From contig JABIQN010000001.1 in assembly GCA_018699395.1 (NCBI GenBank), positions 67,678-113,942 of the forward strand: DNA of 46,265 bases, in the 5' to 3' direction. This document shows, piece by piece, positions 1 to 8,826 of the stretch. This DNA is from Gammaproteobacteria bacterium. GTDB lineage: Bacteria; Pseudomonadota; Gammaproteobacteria; Steroidobacterales; Woeseiaceae. Made by a program: the position numbers and the translations under genes. Each line of letters opens with the position of its first letter. The stretch's first letter is position 1. A model generated the notes under the pieces. That model was not told the origin of the DNA. It did no database searches and saw only the letters and a program-made list of their open reading frames with translations.

Positions 1-563
1 TTCGGAAAGCGAATACTCGAAACCATCAGGATCGCCAGAACAAACATTATGACCGGAAAATACAGATGTAATGGCAAGGAGAAAGCAATGTCTTCATGGT
101 GAATCAAAACCAAGACGATGGAAGAAAGTAGGCCACCGCCGGACGCGGTAATCGGAATGCCAGCAAACCAGCCCTTGGATATTTCCTCTGATATTAGATT
201 GAAGCGCGCGAGGCGCATTGCGCCGGCCAGTACAAAAACAGCGACTGCGACCAATAATAACCAGAAAGAATTGGAGCCATACTCAATTCCGGCGATCTGC
301 AGTCCCGCGTTCAGTACCAGAACTGCCGGAGCGACACCAAAAGCCACCAGGTCGGCCATGGAATCGAATTCGGCCCCGAAATTCGAGGTCGCTTTGAGCA
401 GTCTTGCCGATACGCCATCCAATACGTCGAGTAGGCCACACCAGACTATGATCCAAGCTGCGAGTTCGAGATCACCTAATTGCGTCGTGACAATGGATGC
501 GACGCCGAGTAATAAACTCAGCGCCGTAAAACTGTTAGGTACCGTGTACCGTAAAATACTCAT
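1..563 (-). CDS. pssA: CDP-diacylglycerol--serine O-phosphatidyltransferase family protein (C-terminus cut by window edge)
   Basis: Inner-membrane enzyme of phospholipid synthesis that transfers a phosphatidyl group from CDP-diacylglycerol, probably to serine. About 187 residues are visible from the ATG at 563. The complete CDP-alcohol phosphatidyltransferase motif D-x2-DG-x2-AR-x8-G-x3-D-x3-D spans roughly residues 46-71 (starts DVLDG, ends FDSMAD) and coordinates the metal and substrate. Hydrophobic segments follow, and the end lies beyond base 1. Its ATG overlaps the TAA of the upstream permease gene (TAATG), so the two are probably cotranscribed. The class (serine versus glycerol phosphate or another alcohol) is inferred from the short N-terminus before the motif and is less certain than the family. 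Confidence 0.85.
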   Translation of the reverse strand, partial: MSILRYTVPNSFTALSLLLGVASIVTTQLGDLELAAWIIVWCGLLDVLDGVSARLLKATSNFGAEFDSMADLVAFGVAPAVLVLNAGLQIAGIEYGSNSFWLLLVAVAVFVLAGAMRLARFNLISEEISKGWFAGIPITASGGGLLSSIVLVLIHHEDIAFSLPLHLYFPVIMFVLAILMVSSIRFP

Positions 564-1630
564 TAGTCTTCGACGGTGTTGTGAGTTTGCAGTGCATATT
601 GGGCGTCTCGTTCCGAGCCGATCAGAATCGCGACCCACCGAGTGCGCGCATCGCTTTCCAGTCCTAGCTTGAGAGTCATCGTTAACGGTACCGACAGCAG
701 CATGCCGACCGGACCAAAGACCCAACCCCAGAAAACCAAACCAACAAAAACGACCAACGGTGAAATTCCGACGCCGTAACCCATCAAGCGCGGTTCGATG
801 ACATTGCCGAACACGACATTGATTGCAGCAAAGCCCATCGCAGTTGCACCGGCAGCGCCAGGCCCTAATTGAACGAGTGCTAGCAAGATCGCGGGTACGG
901 CAGCGATTATCGACCCAATAGTCGGCACGTAATTCAAAAGAAAGGCTAGCATCGCCCAAAGAAGTGGGAAGTCCAAGCCAAGTGACCAGGTAAGAACACC
1001 CGCACAAGTACCGGTTGCGGTACTGACGATCGTCTTGATACCCAAGTAGCGGCCAAGGTTTTGCAAGAACACTCGTGGCCCTTGCATCGACTCCGCACTG
1101 CGACCAAAAGCAGCTTCGACCTTTGTACCAACACTCGATACCTCGAGGAGCATGAAGATCATCGTAAAGATAATTAGAAACGCATTTGTCAGAACGTCCT
1201 TTAGGCTATTTAGAATCGACGCGACAAGACCCATGGCCCAGCCTGGGTCAATCATGTCACCGATGTTTTCCATCGATTTGTCAAAATTGAAATGCCTGAT
1301 GGCGAAATCGATAACGCCATCCTTAATGGCATCGAGCCTTTCCTGATATCCGGGCAACGCAGCAGTGAAATCACCTATCGAACTTCCAAGGATCGCGCCG
1401 ACGATGGCGAGTAAAAACATCATCGAAAAAACGATAATCAGCGCGGCTAGGAAACTGGGAACTCGTCGTTGCTGCAACCAGAGCATCGGTCGAACAGTGA
1501 TGAGCGCAAGAAAGGCCGCGATAAGAAACGGCACGAGCAATACCTTGGCCAGTTGCATCCCATAGATTACGACGATGACCGCCGCAAAACTCACCAGAGC
1601 GCTACCTTTCTTGTCAGTTAGATCATTCAC
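563..1630 (-). CDS. AI-2E family transporter (PF01594-type permease)
   Basis: A 355-residue polytopic membrane protein with about eight hydrophobic segments: two near the N-terminus (15-50), one at 60-85, then a hydrophilic loop, then a block of segments from about 145 to 325. The late PTIGSIIAAVPA and EPRLMGYGVGISP stretches are typical of the AI-2E/PerM family, whose members include autoinducer exporters and sodium/proton antiporters. The substrate cannot be told from sequence. The start is a GTG; no in-frame ATG lies further upstream and no strong Shine-Dalgarno sequence is visible. The stop overlaps the start of the phosphatidyltransferase gene by one base. Confidence 0.85.
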   Translation of the reverse strand: MNDLTDKKGSALVSFAAVIVVIYGMQLAKVLLVPFLIAAFLALITVRPMLWLQQRRVPSFLAALIIVFSMMFLLAIVGAILGSSIGDFTAALPGYQERLDAIKDGVIDFAIRHFNFDKSMENIGDMIDPGWAMGLVASILNSLKDVLTNAFLIIFTMIFMLLEVSSVGTKVEAAFGRSAESMQGPRVFLQNLGRYLGIKTIVSTATGTCAGVLTWSLGLDFPLLWAMLAFLLNYVPTIGSIIAAVPAILLALVQLGPGAAGATAMGFAAINVVFGNVIEPRLMGYGVGISPLVVFVGLVFWGWVFGPVGMLLSVPLTMTLKLGLESDARTRWVAILIGSERDAQYALQTHNTVED

Positions 1631-1690
1631 GCGCTTGATAATCGCACAACACTATGCGGCTCGCATACTTATCGCTGTAGACGAGCCTTC

Positions 1691-2095
1691 TCATCTAAAA
1701 GGAGTGTCTTTTTTCAGTTGGGATTCCTTTGGCATATACAGCTCTTTCTCTTCGGGTTGAATTTGCTTCACTTTCAGGGTCCATCTGGCCAGCGTTGAGC
1801 TGACCCGTAATTGATAACGGCCTGCATGATCGAAAAGTTTCAAACCATTACCTTTGTGCTTGGTGTGTAAAACACGGCCAACGTGTCGGCCCGTACTCGC
1901 CTCAATCAGTGCGATGTCCAGCGCGATGAGGGCATCGTAGTCGCCGTCCAAACGCCAATCGAGCAGCCATGGCGACTCGACAGTAAATACCGCTGTCGTC
2001 GTACTGTCTGATCCGCGAAATTCCTTAACAATATCAGCTGCATTAGAGACTAATACCGTCAATAGTAATGATATTATTAATATAATTTTTTTCAT
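1691..2095 (-). CDS. Small secreted protein of unknown function
   Basis: A 134-residue protein not recognised as a family. Residues 1-19 (KK, a run of I/L/V, then SNA-A) are a clear Sec signal peptide with probable cleavage after residue 19. The mature part has alternating hydrophobic residues suggesting a small beta-sandwich, with a WLLDWRLDGDYDALIALDIAL segment followed by a basic, hydrophilic C-terminus rich in K and E. It starts only three bases after the MFS gene upstream of it, so the two probably form one transcript. It may be a periplasmic accessory protein, but nothing in the sequence shows a function. Confidence 0.7.
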   Translation of the reverse strand: MKKIILIISLLLTVLVSNAADIVKEFRGSDSTTTAVFTVESPWLLDWRLDGDYDALIALDIALIEASTGRHVGRVLHTKHKGNGLKLFDHAGRYQLRVSSTLARWTLKVKQIQPEEKELYMPKESQLKKDTPFR

Positions 2096-2098
2096 TAA

Positions 2099-3349
2099 TT
2101 ACTTCCAATGAGCCGTATTATTACGATTCAGAAAAACTAGGCTGACTGCGGCGATGGCTCCCAGCAATGCAATTATAGAAAGGAATAGAAAATAATTCTG
2201 GTGACCTACAAGACCAGGATTTGCATCTAATATACGACCTGCGATCGGTGGAAAAAATATATCAGGAGTGTAACCAACAACCGAAACCAAACCGACGGCC
2301 GTACCAGTCAAATATTTTGGTGTTCGGTTGTCCTCAAGCAGCGCGAAGTATACGCCCCGTAACGCATAGATGGCGATCATGGTCGTAAAGAAGTTGGCAT
2401 AAATTATAAAATTTCCCAAATCGTTTGGCGTCGCAAGCGACCAAGATCCATGCATCACACACAAGGCAAAAAACATCACAATAATTGAGCGAGTCGCGTT
2501 GTATCGATCTGCAATCAACCCAGCTATGAGTGCTGCTGCTGGCCGGGTCCACGCACCGTAAGAGGCCAGTCTTGCGCCCTCTACCTCATCCATTCCCAGA
2601 ACCTGAACGGCATACAACGAATAGTTACCGAGACTCTTATACCCGCAATAAGCACAAACAATGACAGCAGCCTGTGCCCAAATAACAGGTCTTCTTAAAA
2701 CAATAGCCATGTTCTTTAGCGGATTGAAAATAACTTTATGTTCCGTCTTCGTGGTCGGAATTACGAACCAAGCGAGGATGGCGGCTAAAAATACTAATAG
2801 TGTGTAGTACCAAACCACCATTCGAAAACCGCTTTCACGCATCAGAGGAGTTGCTTGCCGAGCATCGTCAGGCATATAAACTGATAAAATAATTATGCCT
2901 ATCGTCGCACAGGACGCAGCTACCAAGCCCCTACCTCCATCCAGCAACCCAAACGCCAACCCTTGCGAGTTATTACCACCCCAATCACGGGTTGCCTTGA
3001 TCGAAGCGCCCCACAAAAAGAATACTGTTGTGACGCCCCAGTACCCATAGAGAAATCGCATTCCAACAATACCCGGAAACGTCGCTAGATAGAGTCCACC
3101 GATGGAAGTAAGGAGCAATGATGTCACTATTAGAATGCGCGGCGAAAATCGATCTGCTAGGACTCCGCCTGGGAAGTAAGAAAGCATCGCTGCGATGCCG
3201 TAAACAGCGAACATATCCCCGAGCTGTGTATTACTAATGCCAAATACTTCCAGCATCGTAGGTCGAAAAAAAAGAGGTATATTAAAAACCAGGCTAAAAA
3301 TAAGTTCCCCTACAAAAATAAGGGTTATCATCAATATTATTCGTGACAT
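2099..3349 (-). CDS. MFS transporter
   Basis: A 416-residue protein with about twelve hydrophobic segments, the usual size for the major facilitator superfamily. The loop between helices 2 and 3 carries the family signature in the form GGVLADRFSPR (about residues 61-71), and a second copy in the form AGLIADRYNATR occurs after the middle of the protein, showing the two six-helix halves. It lacks drug-efflux hallmarks that I recognise, so the substrate is unknown; organic anions are common for relatives of this length. It is followed after three bases by the small secreted protein gene. Confidence 0.8.
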   Translation of the reverse strand: MSRIILMITLIFVGELIFSLVFNIPLFFRPTMLEVFGISNTQLGDMFAVYGIAAMLSYFPGGVLADRFSPRILIVTSLLLTSIGGLYLATFPGIVGMRFLYGYWGVTTVFFLWGASIKATRDWGGNNSQGLAFGLLDGGRGLVAASCATIGIIILSVYMPDDARQATPLMRESGFRMVVWYYTLLVFLAAILAWFVIPTTKTEHKVIFNPLKNMAIVLRRPVIWAQAAVIVCAYCGYKSLGNYSLYAVQVLGMDEVEGARLASYGAWTRPAAALIAGLIADRYNATRSIIVMFFALCVMHGSWSLATPNDLGNFIIYANFFTTMIAIYALRGVYFALLEDNRTPKYLTGTAVGLVSVVGYTPDIFFPPIAGRILDANPGLVGHQNYFLFLSIIALLGAIAAVSLVFLNRNNTAHWK

Positions 3350-3390
3350 AAAAGACCTTTACGGATATTTAAGCTTGTGGCAGAACAACA

Positions 3391-4152
3391 TCAGCTTCGC
3401 AATCGGTAGCCTGTTTTAAAAATCCAACGAACCGTGAGTAAACAGACAATCAGAAAACCCACCGTAATTCCCAGACTCAGCCCGATACCAACATCCGCAT
3501 TACCATAGAAGGTCCAGCGAAAACCACTAATAAGATAGACGATTGGGTTGAATAGACTGATCGTCTGCCACACCGGCGGCAACATGCTGATCGAATAAAA
3601 CGTTCCGCCAAGAAAGGTGAGCGGCATGATGATCAGCGTCGGTACGATAGTGAGCTTTTCCCAGCCAGTAGCCCAAAGGCCAAGAATGAAGCCAAACAGA
3701 CAAAATGATACGCAGATCAGCAATAAAAAGGCGATCATAAACAGCGGATGTGCGATCTCAATATCAACAAATAAGCTTGCAGTCGCCAGAATAATGCTCC
3801 CAATAATTACAGATTTCGTTGCTGCTGCACCAACGTACCCTAATAGCACCTCGCCGTAGGATACCGGCGCAGAAAGCACCTCGAAGATAGTGCCCGTAAA
3901 CTTTGGGAAGTAAATAGCGAATGACGAGTTTGAAATACTCTCTGTCATGATCGACAACATAACGAGGCCAGGCGCAATAAATGCTCCGTAGCTTATACCG
4001 TCGATTTCGGTAATGCGCGAGCCTATTGCTGACCCGAATATCACAAAGTAAAGAGACGTGGATAGCACTGGTGCAATAATGCTTTGCACGGCAGTCCGAA
4101 ACATTCGTGCCATTTCGTAGCGATAAATCGCTTTAATTGCGTAATAGTTCAT
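3391..4152 (-). CDS. yadH: ABC-2 type transporter permease, YadH-like
   Basis: A 253-residue inner-membrane permease with six hydrophobic segments. It resembles E. coli YadH throughout, with [10 protein letters not shown] near residue 40, [12 protein letters not shown] near 63, a [17 protein letters not shown] motif typical of the DrrB/ABC-2 family, and [13 protein letters not shown] near the C-terminus (here [13 protein letters not shown]). It ends in RLRS as YadH does. Its ATG overlaps the stop of the ATPase gene (ATGA at 4149-4152), so the two subunits are translationally coupled. The exported substrate is unknown. Confidence 0.85.
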   Translation of the reverse strand: MNYYAIKAIYRYEMARMFRTAVQSIIAPVLSTSLYFVIFGSAIGSRITEIDGISYGAFIAPGLVMLSIMTESISNSSFAIYFPKFTGTIFEVLSAPVSYGEVLLGYVGAAATKSVIIGSIILATASLFVDIEIAHPLFMIAFLLLICVSFCLFGFILGLWATGWEKLTIVPTLIIMPLTFLGGTFYSISMLPPVWQTISLFNPIVYLISGFRWTFYGNADVGIGLSLGITVGFLIVCLLTVRWIFKTGYRLRS

Positions 4153-5075
4153 CGACCCTCGTTCACTAAGTCGACGAAAATATCTTCAAGCGAACTCTGT
4201 GATGTCTGTAAGTCATTAAAGTAAATACCCGCTGTACGCAGATCGCTCAGCAGCGCAGTAATGCCAGTACTTTGCCGCTTAGTGTCATAGGTATACGTCA
4301 GGTCACGCTGATCTTTGCTCAGGCCCAGATCGTAACTGGAAAGCTGCGAAGGGATGTCCACCAATGGCTCCTGCAAATGTAAAACTAATTGCTTCTTTCC
4401 CATGTCGCGCATCAACTTCGCTTTTTCCTCTACGAGAATGATCTCCCCATGGTCGATCACACCGATTCGGTCGGCCAATTGCTCCGCCTCCTCGATGTAG
4501 TGAGTGGTAAGAATGACAGTTACGCCCTGATCACGGAGGCTGGTGACCACGTTCCACATATCCTGCCGCAGCTCCACATCGACGCCTGCCGTTGGCTCAT
4601 CGAGAAACAATATTTCGGGTTCATGAGCTAAGGCCTTAGCAATCAGCACGCGGCGCTTCATACCACCCGATAACTGCATGCTGACAGTATCTTTCTTGTC
4701 CCATAAAGACAGTGACTTCAATACCCTCTCAAGATGCTTCGAGTCGGCAGGCCTGCCAAATAAACCGCGGCTAAAGCAACAGGTATTCCAGACCGTCTCA
4801 AATGACTCAGATGGAAGTTCCTGCGGAACGAGGCCGATCTTTGACCGGGTTAAGCGATAATCGCTAACAATATCACTCCCATCAATGAGCACTTCACCAG
4901 AGCTTGCATTCACAATACCGCAGACGACGTTGATCAGGGTCGTTTTGCCAGCGCCATTTGGTCCCAGTAGAGCAAAAATTTCACCCTGATCAATCTCGAG
5001 ACTGACGTCTTTCAACGCCTCGAAGCCGCCCGCGTAGGTCTTCGTCAATTTTTTTATTGAAATCATTGAGCGCAT
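4149..5075 (-). CDS. yadG: ABC transporter ATP-binding protein, YadG-like
   Basis: A 308-residue ATPase that powers the adjoining permease. Walker A is GPNGAGKT at about 38-45, the ABC signature is LSGGMKRR near 140, and Walker B runs into [12 protein letters not shown] near 160, followed by the switch histidine in [11 protein letters not shown]. The C-terminal 80 residues are the DrrA/YadG-type extension. The start at 5075 is preceded by a G-rich Shine-Dalgarno stretch (AGGGGGG), supporting it over the nearby second ATG. Overlap with the permease gene supports a two-gene operon for export, probably of a lipid, polyketide or toxic compound; that role comes from family knowledge. Confidence 0.88.
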   Translation of the reverse strand: MRSMISIKKLTKTYAGGFEALKDVSLEIDQGEIFALLGPNGAGKTTLINVVCGIVNASSGEVLIDGSDIVSDYRLTRSKIGLVPQELPSESFETVWNTCCFSRGLFGRPADSKHLERVLKSLSLWDKKDTVSMQLSGGMKRRVLIAKALAHEPEILFLDEPTAGVDVELRQDMWNVVTSLRDQGVTVILTTHYIEEAEQLADRIGVIDHGEIILVEEKAKLMRDMGKKQLVLHLQEPLVDIPSQLSSYDLGLSKDQRDLTYTYDTKRQSTGITALLSDLRTAGIYFNDLQTSQSSLEDIFVDLVNEGR

Positions 5076-5154
5076 ACCAACCCCCCTAGATTAGATACTA
5101 ATCAAGAAACTCATACCTGCCAACCTACATCGGAGGGAGGGTGAGAGACGCTCA

Positions 5155-5640
5155 TCATGGCTCAGCAAGTTCTTTCTCGCGCTCAACGAACAGCTTTTTG
5201 AAACCCATGGAGTCATACAGATTATCTGCGACGTGGTTTTCAGCGAGAACCGAAACTCTCAACCACCTCACTCCATTACACTCAGCGTATGACTCTGCGG
5301 CCTGTAATAACACCTTCCCAAGTCCCCGCTTTCTAAATTGACTTGAAACAATCAGATCAGAGATCAGACCGTACTCAATGTTAGCGTCCTCGAGTTCTTC
5401 ACTTCTGACTTTGATGAGAGTCGTAGCGAAGCCAGCGACCTTTCCATTCGACTCTGCCACCAGCACTATTCCATTGCATTCAACACAGCGTTTCAGCATT
5501 TTTGGAATGTAGTCATCAACTATCTCGACGCCCGACGGCATACGAGGATCTAACGAGCGCTCAAAATCCTGCAACTCAATAAGGCACGCTCGCACCCCGG
5601 TCAAATGCCGAGCTTCGTCAAAATCTCGAATCAAAAACAA
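5155..5640 (-). CDS. GNAT family N-acetyltransferase
   Basis: A 161-residue single-domain acetyltransferase. The acetyl-CoA-binding motif A is seen as DLIVSSQFRKRGLGKVLL (about residues 98-115, with the R-x-x-G-x-G pyrophosphate-binding loop), followed by motif B with the asparagine and tyrosine in ENHVADNLYDSMGFKK. The acceptor substrate is unknown. The start is a TTG preceded by GGACGG, since no in-frame ATG precedes the first conserved strand. It stands alone, about 80 bases from the ABC genes and over 200 from the next gene. Confidence 0.82.
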   Translation of the reverse strand: MFLIRDFDEARHLTGVRACLIELQDFERSLDPRMPSGVEIVDDYIPKMLKRCVECNGIVLVAESNGKVAGFATTLIKVRSEELEDANIEYGLISDLIVSSQFRKRGLGKVLLQAAESYAECNGVRWLRVSVLAENHVADNLYDSMGFKKLFVEREKELAEP

Positions 5641-5864
5641 CGCGCCGTCCTTGCTAGTGTGAGTGTCTGCAGGATAACGCGATTACGTCAACGACGTTTG
5701 ATTTGACGGAGATTTCATGGGAAACGGACTTATTGCCTACATTTCCGAATTTTTTCGGTAAAATTATCAATGGCTTTGATTGAAGTGTAAAAACACAAAC
5801 TCGCATTTCACACCTACGACTGGAGTTTGAATTCAGCAAATTAGGAAAGCTCTGCTATCGGCCC

Positions 5865-6863
5865 TTACGTTAATAAGGTGTCTGAGTACGCGAACAGTCC
5901 CGCCGAGCCGCCCGTATGCAAGAATACAATATTCTGTCCCTTGGTGAACCGACCTTGACGAACGTGGTCGATCATACCTGCCAATGCTTTACCGCTGTAA
6001 ACGGGATCGAATAGTAAGCCCTCGAAACGAGCTAGCATCAGAATCGCTTCATTCATCGATTCTGTCGGTATACCGTAGCCCGAACCAATATAGTTGCAGT
6101 CAGCGATAATGTCCTCGCGAGCAACACAGTCCTTTGCACCGACAAGCTCCGCTGTCTCAACTGCTAATTTGTAAACGCGCTCTTCTTGTACATCCTGTGG
6201 AGCATTTACTCCGATACCAAGAATCGGTAAGTCATTGCCGCTCGCACGGAGTCCAACAGCAAGGCCCGCATGCGTGCCTGCACTACCCGTAGCTGAAACG
6301 AGATGATCGATTGTGAGATTCTGCTCTTTAAACTGGCCCAACATTTCGATGCCGCAGTCGACATAGCCTAACGCTCCTACAGCATTCGATGCCCCACCCG
6401 GGATGATATACGGCGTACCGCCAGCCCTCCTCACCTCATCGGCGACTGACTTCATCGCCACATTAAAATCGGTACCAGCATCAAATTGCCGTAGATTTGC
6501 ACCGAAGATTCGATCAAGAAAAACATTGCCAGACTTCGAATAAATTTCGCTCGGATCACTCACGCGACTCTCGAGAAGCACTTCGCAAGCCATGCCAAGT
6601 TTACATGCGGCGGCGGCAGCCTGGCGGACATGGTTCGATTGGATCGCTCCAACGGTAATGATCGTATCCGCGCCTTGCTTGACTGCCTCACCCATTGAGA
6701 ACTCAAGCTTCCGAGTCTTGTTACCACCCGTTGCGAGGCCTGTGCAGTCATCACGTTTCACGAATATTTCCGGACCACCAAGATGTTCGCTCAAGCGTGA
6801 CATATGCTCCAGCGGAGTCGGAAGGTGTGCGAGGCGTACTCGCGGAAAGTCGGATAGATTCAT
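5865..6863 (-). CDS. PLP-dependent D-cysteine desulfhydrase / L-cysteate sulfo-lyase family enzyme
   Basis: A 332-residue fold-type II PLP enzyme of the ACC deaminase/D-cysteine desulfhydrase group. The N-terminal FVKRDDCTGLATGGNKTRKL stretch (about 34-53) contains the PLP lysine in GGNKTRK, followed by GAIQSNHVRQ, the family substrate loop. SATGSAGTHAG near 190 binds the phosphate of PLP, and FLHTGGSAGLFAY ends the protein. DcyD makes pyruvate, sulfide and ammonia from D-cysteine; the close relative CuyA releases sulfite from L-cysteate. The sequence resembles both and I cannot separate them. It has an AGGA Shine-Dalgarno sequence and lies 19 bases downstream of a racemase-family gene, which suggests stereoisomer handling in one operon. 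Confidence 0.85.
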   Translation of the reverse strand: MNLSDFPRVRLAHLPTPLEHMSRLSEHLGGPEIFVKRDDCTGLATGGNKTRKLEFSMGEAVKQGADTIITVGAIQSNHVRQAAAAACKLGMACEVLLESRVSDPSEIYSKSGNVFLDRIFGANLRQFDAGTDFNVAMKSVADEVRRAGGTPYIIPGGASNAVGALGYVDCGIEMLGQFKEQNLTIDHLVSATGSAGTHAGLAVGLRASGNDLPILGIGVNAPQDVQEERVYKLAVETAELVGAKDCVAREDIIADCNYIGSGYGIPTESMNEAILMLARFEGLLFDPVYSGKALAGMIDHVRQGRFTKGQNIVFLHTGGSAGLFAYSDTLLT

Positions 6864-6882
6864 ATCTTTTTCCTAATGATTT

Positions 6883-7596
6883 CTAAGAGGAGTTGCCGCT
6901 AAGTGCCAATGATACCGCTTTCTTTGCGAGTACATCGGTCGATGAAATGAAGGTGACAGAAAACATCGATTCGTCGAGGATAAGTGGGAATTCTGTGCAG
7001 GCAGCGATCAGGACCTTCGCACCGCGGTTGATAAGCTCATCGGCCAAGCGTCGCAAGCCTGTCGTTACCGCGCGCGACTTGTCACCACCTTTAATTCTTT
7101 CGACCAGCGACATCGTAGCCGATAGTTCATTAGGCGTTTGCAAAATCACTGGTCTGTCTGTCTCTGCTAAAGCTCGTTGGTAGAGCCCTGCAGTGAAGCA
7201 GCCAGGCGTCGTCATGAAACCGACAGCACTGCCATCATCACTTCGGTGGAGCGCGGACTGAACTGACTGATCAACAATACTGATAAACGGAATACTGACA
7301 GCGGATTCGATATCACTTCGCCACGCATGCGCCAGGTTGCAGGGCATTACTAGAAAATCTGCACCGGCCATCTCCAAGCGAGCCGCGATTGCGGCAATTG
7401 CTGCGCCCGGATCCTCGCCCTCGCCTTTCATCGCAGCTTGTCTGCTTGGAATTTGGGGGTTGTTTTCGACGATCATGCGGACATGATCCTGATCCTTGAC
7501 TGCTGGCGTTGCCAATAGGACACGAGACATGAAGTCCACCGTCGCCTCCGGGCCCATACCGCCGATAATTCCTACAACCTTGTCCGTACTCGCCAT
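6883..7596 (-). CDS. Aspartate/glutamate racemase family protein
   Basis: A cofactor-independent racemase-fold protein of about 237 residues. It begins with the phosphate/carboxylate loop GIIGGMGPEAT and carries both expected catalytic cysteines, in FLVMPCNLAHAW (about 81-92) and in LIAACTEFPLIL (about 190-201). These fit the amino-acid racemase YgeA/RacD group. An upstream in-frame ATG at 7629 exists, but the ATG at 7596 is preceded by GGTGGA at good distance and begins right before the first beta strand, so I chose it. It is followed after 19 bases by the PLP lyase, so it may supply the D- or L-isomer consumed there. Confidence 0.82.
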   Translation of the reverse strand: MASTDKVVGIIGGMGPEATVDFMSRVLLATPAVKDQDHVRMIVENNPQIPSRQAAMKGEGEDPGAAIAAIAARLEMAGADFLVMPCNLAHAWRSDIESAVSIPFISIVDQSVQSALHRSDDGSAVGFMTTPGCFTAGLYQRALAETDRPVILQTPNELSATMSLVERIKGGDKSRAVTTGLRRLADELINRGAKVLIAACTEFPLILDESMFSVTFISSTDVLAKKAVSLALSGNSS

Positions 7597-7614
7597 CAAT
7601 TTTCCACCGCTCAA

Positions 7615-7827
7615 ATGTGCGGCGAACATCTTACACCGGAAAGTCTAGGTCGTTATGAGTTTAAGGGGAATACTGGATACTATTTCCTTGCAAGGTTTGT
7701 ACATGACCATTACTTACATGATCAACATATGAGTATTCCCCTGGAAGAGGCTATATCTGCACAACTACCGGATGAAATCACCGAAGAGTCGCTCTTAAGT
7801 CTCATTTCAGTAACGAACAGTCACTGA
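7615..7827 (+). CDS. Small hypothetical protein, doubtful
   Basis: A 70-codon open frame on the plus strand that fills the gap between the racemase gene (diverging, 18 bases away) and modC (converging, 3' ends overlapping by 21 bases). The product has an aromatic and histidine-rich middle (FLARFVHDHYLHDQH) and an acidic, helix-like C-terminus. No family is recognised and no convincing Shine-Dalgarno sequence precedes the ATG. It contains both arms of a perfect 11-base inverted repeat, which may be the real signal in this gap. Confidence 0.3.
   Translation: MCGEHLTPESLGRYEFKGNTGYYFLARFVHDHYLHDQHMSIPLEEAISAQLPDEITEESLLSLISVTNSH
7664..7742. repeat. Perfect 11-bp inverted repeat, 57-base spacer
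   Basis: AGGGGAATACT at 7664-7674 and its exact reverse complement AGTATTCCCCT at 7732-7742 enclose an AT-rich 57-base spacer. The pair sits downstream of the modC stop and upstream of the racemase start on the minus strand. It could form a long hairpin in the RNA between the two operons, or be a protein-binding pair. No T-tract follows, so a simple intrinsic terminator is unlikely. Confidence 0.5.
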
Positions 7828-8826
7828 TTTTATTTGCGCAAAGACATTGTCGCCAACCTGTAGTTTTAGTTCATGCAATGATCGTCGGGTAATGCGCGCA
7901 ACAAGGAAGCTGGCTCCTAACCTCACCCGCACTAGTTGAGTAGACGCAGTCTCCGCAACCGTTTCTTCAATGACGGCGGGAAGTATATTGAGAATCGTGC
8001 TCGACTCCGCTGAAGTGCGGCTCAAACTGATATCTCCTGCGCTAATCCTCAACCGAGCAATCGTCGTATCCTGACGCCCCGGCACCCACAACTCGCCACC
8101 CGGAAACTCGAACAGCGAAAGGTCGAACTCTGCGTCGTAGCGTGACTGTTTGGCCTCAAGAACTGCTCCGGCATTCTCGCCACTGAGTTGTGGCAGGTCG
8201 ATTCTCGCCAGGGTCTCTTGCAGGCAACCTTCCGCGACGACCTTGCCATTGTCGAGCAGAACAAGGTGGTCACTCAATCGACAAATTTCGTCGATATTAT
8301 GACTCACATAAACAATTGGCACTGACGTTTCGGCGTGCAATCGATCAAGATATGGAAGCATATTGCTACGTCGTCGTGTATCGAGTGCAGACAGTGGCTC
8401 ATCCATGAGTATCAACTGCGGTTCCTGACACAGTACCCGAGCAATACAAACGCGCTGTGCTTCACCGCCCGACAAATCACTTACTGAGCGATCGAGCAGC
8501 CTATCAACTTCGAGTATGCTCGCAAATTCAGCGATAGACCGGCGAGCATCTGGATTTCTGCGCCGCCCATACTCCAGATTCTTCTGTACCGTCAGGTGCG
8601 GGAATAGCTGCGACTCTTGAAAAACATAGCCAATACGGCGTTGATGCACTGGACGCAAGTCGCCATTAGTCGGCACCTCAAGTCCAGCGATACAACGCAA
8701 CAAGGTGGTTTTCCCGGATCCGGATTCACCGAACACGCCGGTGATACCTACAGCAGGAATCCGGGTATCCACCTCCAGTTTGAAGTCACCTTTTTGCAGC
8801 GAGTAATGCAGCTCGATGTGATTCAT
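7807..8826 (-). CDS. modC: Molybdate ABC transporter ATP-binding protein
   Basis: A 339-residue ATPase of the molybdate importer. Walker A GESGSGKT lies at about 33-40, the signature LSGGEAQR near 120 and Walker B with LILMDEPLSALD follows. The C-terminal 80 residues form the TOBE/Mop-type domain that binds oxyanions in ModC proteins. The ATG at 8826 overlaps the modB stop (ATGA), the standard arrangement, so I prefer it to an ATG four codons upstream. It is the last gene of the glcB-modABC run. Confidence 0.92.
   Translation of the reverse strand: MNHIELHYSLQKGDFKLEVDTRIPAVGITGVFGESGSGKTTLLRCIAGLEVPTNGDLRPVHQRRIGYVFQESQLFPHLTVQKNLEYGRRRNPDARRSIAEFASILEVDRLLDRSVSDLSGGEAQRVCIARVLCQEPQLILMDEPLSALDTRRRSNMLPYLDRLHAETSVPIVYVSHNIDEICRLSDHLVLLDNGKVVAEGCLQETLARIDLPQLSGENAGAVLEAKQSRYDAEFDLSLFEFPGGELWVPGRQDTTIARLRISAGDISLSRTSAESSTILNILPAVIEETVAETASTQLVRVRLGASFLVARITRRSLHELKLQVGDNVFAQIKSVTVRY

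Noticed and set aside
118-672. 184-codon plus-strand open frame at the left edge
   Set aside because: It is antisense to the phosphatidyltransferase and permease genes, whose motifs are clear. The product is a Ser/Pro/Arg-rich shadow without domains.
5654-5839. 61-codon minus-strand frame in the gap before the PLP lyase operon
   Set aside because: No ribosome site, no domain, and a low-complexity AT-rich context; probably chance.
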